Source: Saccoglossus kowalevskii (Eukaryota; Hemichordata; Enteropneusta; Harrimaniidae). Taken from it: DNA of 13,368 bases. The notes under the pieces are model-generated. The model worked only from the letters and a program-made list of their open reading frames with translations. It ran no database searches and was not told the DNA's origin. A program made the position numbers and the translations under genes. The DNA is taken from positions 37,595 to 50,962 of the forward strand of contig NW_003155276.1 of assembly GCF_000003605.2 (NCBI RefSeq), read 5' to 3'. This document shows positions 1 through 8,654 of the stretch, in pieces; the first letter of the stretch is position 1; the number at the start of each line of letters is the position of its first letter.

Positions 1-337
1 GATCATGAAATTGTCGGATATCACCAGAAAACTCGCGATTTGTGCAGTTTTGAATAAAACCAAGTTAGCGATTATGAACAATGGTTATTAACATAACACC
101 TGACCCCCTCTGCACTTTTTGTTTCGCATTTTAAGGTAAGAAATCGACATTTGAAAACGACAGGGTGTCGATTTACTAGGTGCCGTGTTTCACAACTTGT
201 TTATTTATATACGTATAGCGGATGATTTTTTTTGAAAATTAGTATTTATTGATTTTCACCCCCCAAGTGACTGTGTTAAATTTACACTAAACAAAACTAG
301 ACTAATAATACAAAACATTAAGACTAAAGTAATGATT

Positions 338-359
338 AAAAAAATAATAATAATAATAA
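338..359. repeat. AAT microsatellite
   Basis: A short run of A is followed by about five AAT units (343-357). It is a simple repeat within the presumed intron, and no function is implied. Confidence 0.8.
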
Positions 360-545
360 GTAGTAGGTCAATGTACTCACTATACAATCACTCGATTTCG
401 GAATGACAAAATGTAGCAAAAGTTACTGTGACTTGCAGTCTTTAAATATCTAAAATGATTTTTTTTTTTTTTGATTCTATTTATTTGTCCCTCGTGATCT
501 TATAAAATTGCGTAGAATACAGACCAAGATATAACGATTCTCATC

Positions 546-604
546 AGAGTTACTAGTAGTAGTAACTCTAGTCACGGTTTCGTTTTTTAGTAACCGTGCT
601 CTAG
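546..604. repeat. two adjacent hairpins
   Basis: The first hairpin has a perfect 9-bp stem (546-554 with 561-569) around a 6-nt loop, AGTAGT. The second follows at once: a 7-bp perfect stem (CACGGTT at 573-579 with AACCGTG at 592-598), which an outer CTAG/CTAG pair (569-572, 601-604) extends across a small bulge. Such paired palindromes are common in fold-back repeats and in structured intronic RNA. Which of these applies cannot be told here. Confidence 0.6.
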
Positions 605-982
605 TCTAATCACAATCTCTCAATCTATTAGATCATAGCTTAATATTAGATACACTTCGTTCATAAATTCCCTGCCTTGTCAAATTACTACGTAACAAAT
701 TTTAAATAATCGATTTTCATGGCGTAAGATAACAAGACGCTTGACAGAAATGTCACAATACATACGGCATGTACCACACGAGCCGCTGCGTGGCTCTAAA
801 TAGTCGGCGTCAGCCATATTTACATTTGATTTGGTCGTCGACTTGACCGAAATATCTCACCCACAATACAGCGCCAAAGGTGCCGAAAACGAAAGCAGGC
901 TCGAACAAGTTATCCTAACTGCATGTTTCTAAACAATAACAGTTGCCAGGTGTTACTATGGCATTATTAAATTGTCACTTAC

Positions 983-1091
983 GGTGTTTTTCTTCGATGG
1001 GTATCCATTTGATTTCTGTTCTTGTGAGACTCACGTCAAAGTGATTTTTCTCAATGTCGAAAATACCAGTCAGTAAATTGTCGGTGGCCAT
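983..1091 (-). CDS. first coding exon of a spliced gene, PH-like N-terminus, possibly ceramide kinase-like
   Basis: The minus strand has an ATG at 1091 in a strong Kozak setting (AAATCATGG). It opens 36 codons plus one base and then reaches a consensus donor, C|GTAAGT, so the intron is phase 1. Reading through the donor hits a stop within two codons. The peptide starts MATDNLLTGIFDIEKNHFDV and continues with a pattern of alternating hydrophobic residues ending in I-K-W-I-P-I. That fits the first two beta strands of a PH-type domain and resembles the N-terminus of ceramide kinase, where a strand pair ends in a Leu-x-Trp pattern. Sphingosine kinase or another PH protein is also possible. A second donor-like GTGAGT lies inside the exon, at codons 20-21. 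The exon itself is well supported; the family name is a weak inference from 36 residues. The TSS was not located; AT-rich TATA-like stretches lie at about 1145-1155 and 1330-1345. Confidence 0.6.
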
Positions 1092-2534
1092 GATTTACTC
1101 AAGTAATGCCATGTATATGGTTCTCAAGCTACAGAGCATTAGTCATAAATATAACCACGATTTCATTGTTGCAAGACGAATGACAAATCTGCATGGTTCA
1201 ACGACCGCAACGACACTCTTTTATTGAATAAAGGCTAAAGGTCCGCCGAAGTCAGGTGAGCTGAATTGCGCCCTCATATGCCATATTCATAAGTATGGAT
1301 GGGTGACTGACCTTTAAAGCTTCGCCACTTTCTCAATATAATAGACCTGTATTTCACATTTAATAAATAAACATTTTATTAAGAAAAGCAACAAATAAAC
1401 ATTTTACAACTAAGTGATGAAAACAAATTATACAATTTTCCAATCATCTCTCCTCCCAGATGTTCTATTTGTTTAGAGGTGGACCATTAGAAACTCGGGT
1501 GCGATGGCAAAAACAAATCTGCAGGGATCAATAACAGGAACAAATTCTGTGTGCATATTTCTTAGAAAATTACACCCTGAGGGAATTACAGCAAATTCAT
1601 CATTGAAAAAAAATTAGCACAAAAGTGAAAGAAAGAAAAATAGTATTTTGCCTGGTTTTTCCCATAGAGATATTCAAAATAAAGTCCTCAAGGTTTGCTT
1701 GGCTGTAATTTATGACAAATCTGTAACTATAATATCATATTAACAATAGTTATGTTATGTGTCAATTCAATTCAATTGGTTGTTTTCTGCAAATTAAAGC
1801 CCTCTTCAGTAGCTCATTTGCATATTACCGGGGACATTAGTTGTAACAGAAAACAATTGGGTCATTACCAGTAAGATTGATACTTTAGTTAATTGGTATG
1901 GCTACTTTCTCCTTACCGTATTAAAAATGTCATTAACTGTATGCCAGATTCTCATTTGACCATGAACTCATCTGTTATTTACGATAACACATACGCAATC
2001 AACCTAGTGTGTGGTGCAATGGTAAGCATGTCCACCCTTTATTGTGGAGGGCAGTCACCCTTTCAGCATGACAGATGTACACGCTCACGGCGGGGGTTAT
2101 CATATATCACCAGAGCACAAAGAAACAATTGGTTTCAGGTGCAAAACAGTTGCAAGCAATCACTTACCATCATATTGCTGTTGGGTTTGAAACACCTCCA
2201 CCTCTGCTTACAGGTTGGCAATGAAAATGCATTTCTCTAATTATATACCATATTTGCAAGCCAAGTTCCATTTATTCCACTTCAAGCATGGGAGGGATGG
2301 ATGGCTTTAGCAAAACCAAGAGATTTGGACCTTGATTATATGTCAATGACATACCAGTAGTTCTTTTAGATGACAATGCAGAAAATGTGTAAATGTTATA
2401 TTGCATTTCATGAAGGCACAAATGTTTTTACATACAATTTCTGTTTTAAAGATTTGTGAAAACACCTTGACCAATCACAACATGTTAAGTTAACGTAATT
2501 CAACCAAAATTTCAACAAGTCCTAACAACAACAC
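1092..2534. other. 5' flank of the minus-strand gene and AT-rich intergenic DNA
   Basis: The first 250 bases or so must hold the 5' UTR and promoter of the gene starting at 1091, but no single TATA or initiator stands out. Around 1358-1412 there are two near copies of an AATAAACATTTTA sequence. A 115-codon open frame at 1893-2240 (plus) has no recognisable domain and unconvincing composition, so I do not call it a gene. I see nothing else in this stretch. Confidence 0.6.
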
Positions 2535-3121
2535 AGTCCCCGTCCAAAATTTTGTGATCTGACATATCAATTTGATGCTGATGAAGTCATTGAGATTAGA
2601 TTGAAACCATTATAGGAGATGGATTTGTAAAAAATTATGATTTAGTGCTTTTACACACGAATTGGACATTGGGCAGTCATATTGAATCAAATTACAAAAA
2701 TAATGTTTATGTTGATGTATCTATTGGTATACTGTCTTTGTACAAAATTTAAAGAAAACGCTCATTGCATTCATAAGAAAGTAGCATGGGTACCATGAAA
2801 AACAAAATGGCACCTACAACCCAATATGTATGATCATCATACCAACTTTGATCAAGATTGGCCCAGTCATCTCTGAAAAACTGAACACGTTTAGGTATCA
2901 GAAATAGCAAATTTAACATCCAAAATGGTCGCCAGTTGGCCATTTTTCTCCGATCATAAAGTAACTTGACGCGCATATGCAAGACATTATTTATAGTCTT
3001 CATGTAAAGTTTGAATGAAATCCGTCAATGGGTGTCCGAGATACAGCTCCGGACATACGTACTGACGAAACGAACCCAAATTAATAGTCCCCGTTTTCAG
3101 ACTTCCTCTAAACGGGGACTA
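2535..3121. mobile_element. candidate non-autonomous palindromic element (MITE or fold-back type)
   Basis: Both limits carry the same 9 bases in inverted orientation, AGTCCCCGT at 2535-2543 and ACGGGGACT at 3112-3120. The right limit is itself a strong hairpin with a perfect 12-bp stem (3085-3096 with 3110-3121). The interior (about 2820-3060) has stretches such as 'tttgatcaagattggccc', 'ccaaaatggtcgccagttggccattttt' and 'gtttgaatgaaatccgtcaatgg'. These have the character of high-copy interspersed repeats in marine invertebrates (recalled, not checked). Short open frames inside it (2749-3003 minus, 3011-3241 plus) are best read as by-products. No target-site duplication is evident and the left limit is uncertain. 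Confidence 0.4.
3085..3121. repeat. strong hairpin with perfect 12-bp stem
   Basis: TAGTCCCCGTTT (3085-3096) pairs with AAACGGGGACTA (3110-3121) around a 13-nt loop. The stem is GC-rich in an AT-rich setting, which makes it stand out. It is probably the terminal palindrome of the element to its left. It is not followed by an obvious gene end. Confidence 0.85.
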
Positions 3122-6051
3122 AAAAACATTCATGCTTTTATAAAATGCAGTCGACATGTCCAAGAGTGGTGTAGAAATTGGGGCCTTGTTATAAATTTTC
3201 AAATCTACAAATCAAGCGTTTCAAACAAGGGAAGTTTATAAAGCACATCAATTTACTTAATTTTTAGAAATACAAGGAGTTTTTTTATTTAACGTTTATT
3301 GGAAGTGTAGGCCAACACTTACAGTGAAGAGTGACAGAATGACGAGTTTGAGAAATCAAAAATATTGGTTGTTAATGATTTTGCTCGTGATCTCAAGGGT
3401 GTTTGTTGTCCAGACTGACAGACTTGTCTTGGTTGTTATAAGCAGATTATGATTTTTTTATATTTGATTTGTGACTCAAAACATAGGGTTTTTCATAATC
3501 TTTCTGTACAATGTCAGCATTATAATCACCCTCATGACTCGTATTTGTATTGAGCAGATGAAGATTTTCTTTTTTCTGTTTAACCACTGTAGGAAAATAT
3601 TTCCGAAAACAAGGAAGATACTATCATAATCTGATTACTATGTCTACAAATAGAAGTCAGTAGAAGCAGTTTTATCGTAGGGAGGTTACATTGTGTGGTA
3701 ATATGTATAAGATTGGCTTTAATATTCAACACCTTATTTTTCATTACCCATATCCAGCTGAGAGTTTGAGGTACAAAATCCTTCATGAAGGAAAGAAGTG
3801 CACCTTCAAGGTGACAATATTTAGTGGTGAAAAGGGCGTGGTCAGTCTGCAGCCACATCCAGACAGTGAAAGCTGCTTACAGTAGTAACCATAATATAAA
3901 CGTGGTAAGGTACATACCATTGCAACAGTCATCAGATATAGAAAAACTAATAATATGTTTGGTGTCCAACAATGCAAATATAAAAATACAAAATAAAATT
4001 TATGTTAATTTATTAAAAACTACATTTATTGAATCTACAGTTGCACTGTGATGACTAGACATATGTGAATAACATTGAAGATGATTCATTTTGTCAAAAG
4101 TATTGTAGCATACTGACTGTGTTAGTAGTTCAGGCTGTAATAGTATTTGAATATCAGTCAATGACGGGACCACAGCATTAACGCTTTAGACCATTATAGA
4201 TGACTTCATTATTCAATATTATAGCCTTCACGTACTATCATATACCCTCCAAAAAAAAAAAAAAACTTGTTTCTGGTCATGTTTTTTCAGTTTATTAATT
4301 ATTCGCAGAAAAGGAAAGAGCGCGTGTTGTTTGCCAGGCAAACAGATAATGACCAAAAATAAGTAATTTTGTTGTTGTTGGGTACATTATATTATACTAA
4401 AGATTGGTATTGTAGTTAAACAAAACAAGCATAAAACAAACACTGTTTCAAGAACACAAACAAATTAATAATAAATGGCAAAGTCAGGGTAATGGCTTCA
4501 TTCTGTACACAACATTCCCACAAATATCAACTGTGTTCAGAAATGTATTCAGTGTTATCAGGCATTCCCTTTCATTCCATTATTATTAGTCTTTTAAATT
4601 AATTTGCATGAAAAAAATAAATCTGCATTATAAATAATATTAACATGATATAAAAGTGACAAAAAAACTTCAAGCATTAGGTGGGTAGGCAGATAGATAG
4701 AAAGAGAGAGAGATGAACACTGTAATTACATTAAACATTTGCATTGAAAGTTGCTGTTAAAAAAAAAAAACACATTTTGTTCTATTCTATTATTATAACT
4801 AGTATATTCCTGAAAAATCCAGTCAAGCGTTAAAGCATTTGTACAGTCCTAGAAAGATTCTATTTGATAATTTTGGCATTTTGCATAAGTATACATGAAA
4901 AGAACACTTAGTTTTGAATTCAAGGTAAGTAATAACTACATGTATTTAACCAAAGAAATTACCAAATTTAAAAAATTGGCTTTTTAAATTACTTTAAAAA
5001 AAAAAACTGTTTCAATTAATGTTTACATGGTGCATACAAGAAATAAGTACAAATCAAGCCAGTCAGAGAATAAAAAAAACATGGAAGACAAAAAAATCAG
5101 TGTTTGAAATAGTACAATGAAACTTTCTTTGCAATGACAGTACTATTTTACTGAATAAAACAACATTTGTAATTCAGCCAACAAATCGTATTGAACAACG
5201 GTGACATTAAACAATTACCCTAGAGAACCATCTTTAGACATATTTATACAGAAATTATTACAAGATGTCAGCAACAGGAAATTCCTTTTGATGTGGGTCT
5301 CCACAGAAAGTAGCAATCAAAAAAATGAGTACCATTACAGAAAATAACTTGTTTTATATCACCAGTGTCAGGAATTCTAGGTAGTTTATGTCAATTCGGG
5401 GCAGCAATCATCAACTTGATACTGGTTTACATGCCTACTTAAAGTAGTACTAGTCACATCACAGCATCGTCTATTTCAATATTGTTAATTTACATTAAAT
5501 CTGAATGCATAATAAAACTGTAGAACACTTACTCTCTTCAAGTTTACCACTGTTATATTTTTGTTAACTGTATGGTTTACATTCAAAATGAAAACAGCTA
5601 ATGTTCTATTTAGTAATAAAGCTAAGTCATAAAAAAGATTATAAATATTTACATGACAATAGCACATTGATGATCCACACCATATTATCTAACTAAATGG
5701 GAACACCATCATTAATGTATTAATAAGTAAGCAAAGTGACATTTGCAACTGATTATGTTTCACTCAGTGTTGATAATGGGAATCATTACCATACTTCATA
5801 TAGATTCATATCATTGCAATTTACATGCCACTTGCACCAAGATAATTTATCTTTTGTCCATGAACATTGTCACTTTAGTTTAAATAAAATAAATCTGTAT
5901 ACTTTTATTTAAAAGGTGATGGTCACCATGGTGCGCCATTTTCTTTAGACTTTCAATGAATGTAAAAAAAATTAGATTGACTAACCACATGAACCAACTT
6001 GTACTATTTGTCCAACATCTCATATTATTGTACTCTATCACACAAACCATA
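3122..6051. other. AT-rich non-coding DNA, no gene seen
   Basis: About 2.9 kb with only short, overlapping open frames of low-complexity composition on both strands (for example near 3580-4050 and 5485-5667). None has a recognisable domain. It holds an A15 run at 4251-4265, a GATA/GA-rich stretch near 4686-4713 and other A runs. An isolated donor-like AAGGTAAGT at 4923-4931 follows a ten-codon ATG frame, which is too little to call an exon. The stretch could be intergenic or a large intron of an unseen gene. Confidence 0.6.
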
Positions 6052-6163
6052 TACTGTAAACCACTTTGTTTTTCCCAGAGACAAGTTTTTGTGAGTCAGT
6101 GAAATTTTGTAGCAGTGAAAATTGGCATTTGGAAATGCGGTGAAAATAAAACAGTTTACAGAA
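6052..6163. mobile_element. short inverted-repeat MITE, about 110 bp
   Basis: The ends are inverted copies of each other. The left end reads CTGTAAACCACTTTGTTTTT (from 6054). The right end, reverse-complemented from 6161, reads CTGTAAACTGTTTTATTTTC. The outer 8 bases match exactly and similarity continues inward for about 20. Elements starting TACTGTAAACC with a short AT-rich core are very abundant in many marine invertebrate genomes (recalled from general knowledge, not checked). It has no coding capacity. The target-site duplication is not clear. Confidence 0.6.
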
Positions 6164-6218
6164 ATAACCACACATGTACAAGTACTATTCGATAAAAAAC
6201 AAGCCCTGAGTTCAGGTA

Positions 6219-6251
6219 ATTATGACATACTGGTAGACGGTATGTCATAAT
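6219..6251. repeat. perfect 12-bp inverted repeat
   Basis: ATTATGACATAC (6219-6230) and GTATGTCATAAT (6240-6251) form a perfect stem around a 9-nt loop. Further palindromes follow within 60 bases: AGGTACGGTACCT near 6269 and TACCGGTA near 6296. No gene or terminator context explains it; it may be another fold-back repeat. Confidence 0.8.
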
Positions 6252-7216
6252 CTGTTATAAAGAAGAAAGGTACGGTACCTCAAAACCAGTAAACATACCG
6301 GTACTGATATTGAAAAAATTTAAAGACAATTACAGTCCTTGACATTATTAGTCACAAAGAACATTATAAATACATGCTTTAGCAGTGCACTGAAGACACT
6401 GTACCATAACGACGAATTGCAGACGCAGCCTGATTAAGCAGGAGTATAGAATCCTATTTACATTACACCAGCCTCATCTTCACCACTATGCATCCCAGGC
6501 AAGTCATGTGTGCAAGTTTCACAAATTATCTAGCTTATATTTACAAGTTCTATTACAGGGATATTGAATTATCAGATGCAAATAAAGCCAAACAAAACAA
6601 ATTTTATGGTTCCAATCCTACCCAACATTTATGGCTGTGAATATATTTTTTTAAAGATTTGAAAAAAAAATCACAGAAAAACACACAAGATTTGAAAAGT
6701 AAAATCAACTATTTTTCAGTCTAATGTTACACAACAGCAATGAAATACCAGGAAGTATGACCTTTTCAGAATCACTTAATGGGCTTCAGTTTCATAACAA
6801 TGTAGTTCTTACTGTGCAGACATCTCCTGTTTTCATAGAACCAGTTTTCTAGTGCATACAAAATGCATTGTAAGTGGACAATATAGCTATCCATTGGTAT
6901 TTAAACTATTTTAACCCTCCATGTATTATAACTATTCCTATTCTTATCTTCAGACTAAAGTAACTTGGGGTTTCCAGAACAAATTTTCTATATCGAAAAC
7001 ATTGGCAGTTCACTTTGGTATCATCAAATACCACTTCAATGTTGAAGTTTATTACCAGACGACCAAAACAGCAGCTACAAAATCTCAACATTTAAGTTTA
7101 CATAAAACCCAAATTTACTTATCACACACTCCTCAAACAATAATTTTATCAGTCTTGCATACACACATGAGGCAAGACTACAAAAGTGAAATGCTGGTCG
7201 TGGCTATAAAAATGCC
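6252..7216. other. non-coding, may include the 3' UTR of the sialyltransferase gene
   Basis: No gene is supported here. The stretch lies downstream of the minus-strand gene ending at 7518, so part of it may be its 3' untranslated region. A small hairpin, AGTCTTGC (7151-7158) with GCAAGACT (7172-7179), has a 13-nt loop. A 152-codon plus-strand open frame (6921-7379) crosses into the minisatellite and is probably an accident of the repeat. Confidence 0.5.
7048..7053 (-). promoter_or_regulatory. candidate polyadenylation signal for the sialyltransferase gene
   Basis: This is an AATAAA on the minus strand about 465 bases past the stop codon at 7518. It is followed by G/T-containing sequence within 30-40 bases. 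It is the nearest clear hexamer I noticed downstream of the gene. AATAAA is frequent by chance in such AT-rich DNA, so the assignment is tentative. Confidence 0.25.
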
Positions 7217-7350
7217 TTTCCATGCCATGGTGAAAAAGCTAAGAGGCTTTCTCCATCATGGTGAAAAAGCTAAGATAAGTTTTCCAGTTCATGATGCAAA
7301 GGCTAAGATAAGTTTTCCACATCATGATGCAAAGGCTGAAAGAGGCTTTT
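7217..7350. repeat. minisatellite, four units of 31-33 bp
   Basis: The units can be anchored at ATGGTGAAAAAGCTAAG (7227), the same sequence at 7258, and ATGATGCAAAGGCTAAG-like copies at 7291 and 7324. The spacings are 31, 33 and 33 bases. Units alternate between '...GAGGCTTTT' and '...GATAAGTTTT' ends. The last two units are a multiple of three long, so a plus-strand frame stays open with an 11-residue repeat. The array sits about 170 bases beyond the sialyltransferase stop, in the region expected to be its 3' UTR. Confidence 0.85.
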
Positions 7351-7517
7351 CATGCAAGTACATTTGTCATAATAGCTGATATTACATATCAATATTTCAT
7401 GGCAATATGCACATAACAAATTTGTAAACAGTAAAAACTACCTATTGCAAAGACCTGGAACATTGAACCCAATGAGCTTTTTTGTTCATTATCATAAGTT
7501 AATATTTGCTAAACTAA

Positions 7518-8654
7518 TCAGTAACACTTATCAACATGTAACTTAAGAATACCTTGATAGTGAAGCTTTGTCAAAAGATCAAACTCTGAAGGATAATCAT
7601 GATGGCTAAAGTAGGAAGACCATTGCAGGTCACCAGAATAGTGCATTTCTACTGACTGTCCGTCCGCAGTCAGAGGAAATGGCCAAAACCCATACAGGTG
7701 TAATTCTTCACACATTGACAGTGCTATACTGACCAAAGTCAATCCTGTTGATATTGTTTTTTTAGATAACTGCCAAAACTCCTGGAATTTTTCAGTATGT
7801 TCAGAATTTAAGAGCAATACCTCAATTTCAGTGTTTTCTTGTACTAGTTGAGTTACAGGAAAAGTCATGACAGCATTTCCTTTACTGTTGGGAATCCAAA
7901 GCATATACCCCACGTATTCTTGCATGGCTTCCAACAGGTTTGTCACATCAAATTCTTTTCCGAATAATTTATATCTGGAAACTATAAGACTCGGTGACAG
8001 GCTCGTAAGATTCATTTTTTTGCCAGCGTCCTCTACAAATGGCTGAATTTGCTGCAAGTTTGACCTCATAACGAAATCCCAACTGTCAATCTCTCGTCCA
8101 CATTTACTGTTATTGAGAATACCTGAGTTTCCCACAATGCTACATGTCTTGAACGTGGTGTTTGAAAATGGAGACACTTTTGGAAGTAGACGTTGTTTCT
8201 CAGCATCAATTCCCATTGTTTTTTTCGAATGAAAAGTGTCGAAATACTGTGCACCAATTGGAGTATTTTCTTGGGTGCAAACAAAACTAGTGTGTTTCAT
8301 GTGCTCATCAAGTCGAGTCCTCAGCTCTGCTCGTCTGGTGATATTATTTTCCCAAGTTCTAAGTTTAAGAGATGTTTTAGCCAAATGTCTTTGTAGTATA
8401 TTTCGATTAATAGTGTCTGTGTAGAGGCGACGAGTTGTAGCAGACATAGTCCCATACATTGCAATGCATATCATAAACGTTAAAACACAGAATACAAGTG
8501 TTGAACGAAGATTGATCCACGACAACAAGCAATTTGCGAGTTGTGAGTTCGAGTTACGCTTTTCCATAATAACGAGATAGAGATAGTGGTGATTCAGCCG
8601 TTTCATCCATCTCCACTGTTCGCCTATGCGACCGTGTAATCTTTTGAGTCGCAT
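7518..8654 (-). CDS. alpha-2,8-sialyltransferase-like protein (ST8Sia family, GT29), intronless
   Basis: The protein has 378 residues, close to the usual 340-400 for ST8Sia enzymes. It should be a type II Golgi membrane enzyme that transfers sialic acid from CMP-sialic acid to a sialylated glycan. A basic N-terminal tail is followed by a signal anchor at about 51-69 and a stem region. Sialylmotif L starts at C171 (CSIVGNSGIL), with N176 and N199 at the spacing of the CMP-binding Asn pair of the family. Motif S is at about 301-326 (STGL...LYGFWPF, C315), motif III is H338-Y339, and motif VS is H352-x4-E357. C171, C185, C315 and C377 fit the two ST8-type disulfides. Possible N-glycosylation sites are N104, N165, N181 and N215. 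Two starts are possible: Met1 (CCAAGATGC) or Met30 (ATTATGG, stronger Kozak), the latter giving a more typical short tail. All motifs lie in one exon, unlike the split vertebrate genes. The subfamily and linkage are not settled. Confidence 0.92.
   Translation of the reverse strand: MRLKRLHGRIGEQWRWMKRLNHHYLYLVIMEKRNSNSQLANCLLSWINLRSTLVFCVLTFMICIAMYGTMSATTRRLYTDTINRNILQRHLAKTSLKLRTWENNITRRAELRTRLDEHMKHTSFVCTQENTPIGAQYFDTFHSKKTMGIDAEKQRLLPKVSPFSNTTFKTCSIVGNSGILNNSKCGREIDSWDFVMRSNLQQIQPFVEDAGKKMNLTSLSPSLIVSRYKLFGKEFDVTNLLEAMQEYVGYMLWIPNSKGNAVMTFPVTQLVQENTEIEVLLLNSEHTEKFQEFWQLSKKTISTGLTLVSIALSMCEELHLYGFWPFPLTADGQSVEMHYSGDLQWSSYFSHHDYPSEFDLLTKLHYQGILKLHVDKCY

Larger units (their letters stand above)
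1..982 (-). other. presumed first intron of the minus-strand gene whose exon 1 is at 983-1091
   Basis: This stretch follows the splice donor of the exon at 983-1091 and is AT-rich. I found no convincing second exon: splice-like signals near 376-430 give reading frames that stop at once when joined in the phase set by exon 1. It contains an AAT microsatellite, a T14 run (459-472), a pair of hairpins (546-604) and one short ORF of unknown meaning (680-817, minus). The rest of the gene must lie beyond the left edge. The intron call is inference from the donor site. Confidence 0.45.

Noticed and set aside
376-430. Possible second exon before a GTGAGT donor on the minus strand
   Set aside because: With the phase left by the exon at 983-1091, every nearby acceptor gives an early stop.
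1893-2240. 115-codon plus-strand open frame
   Set aside because: It has no domain, no codon bias visible by eye and no splice or promoter context. It lies in AT-rich DNA where such frames arise by chance.
2749-3241. 84-codon minus-strand and 76-codon plus-strand frames
   Set aside because: Both lie in or across a repeat-like element and cross its terminal hairpin. The hydrophobic stretch is not enough to call a membrane protein.
4890-4931. Ten-codon ATG frame ending in AAG|GTAAGT
   Set aside because: It is too short and isolated; a donor consensus of this kind is expected by chance in several kilobases.
6921-7379. 152-codon plus-strand frame with an 11-residue repeat
   Set aside because: The repeat part comes from a minisatellite with a multiple-of-three period. 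The rest is low-complexity, with no known domain, and lies antisense to a probable 3' UTR.
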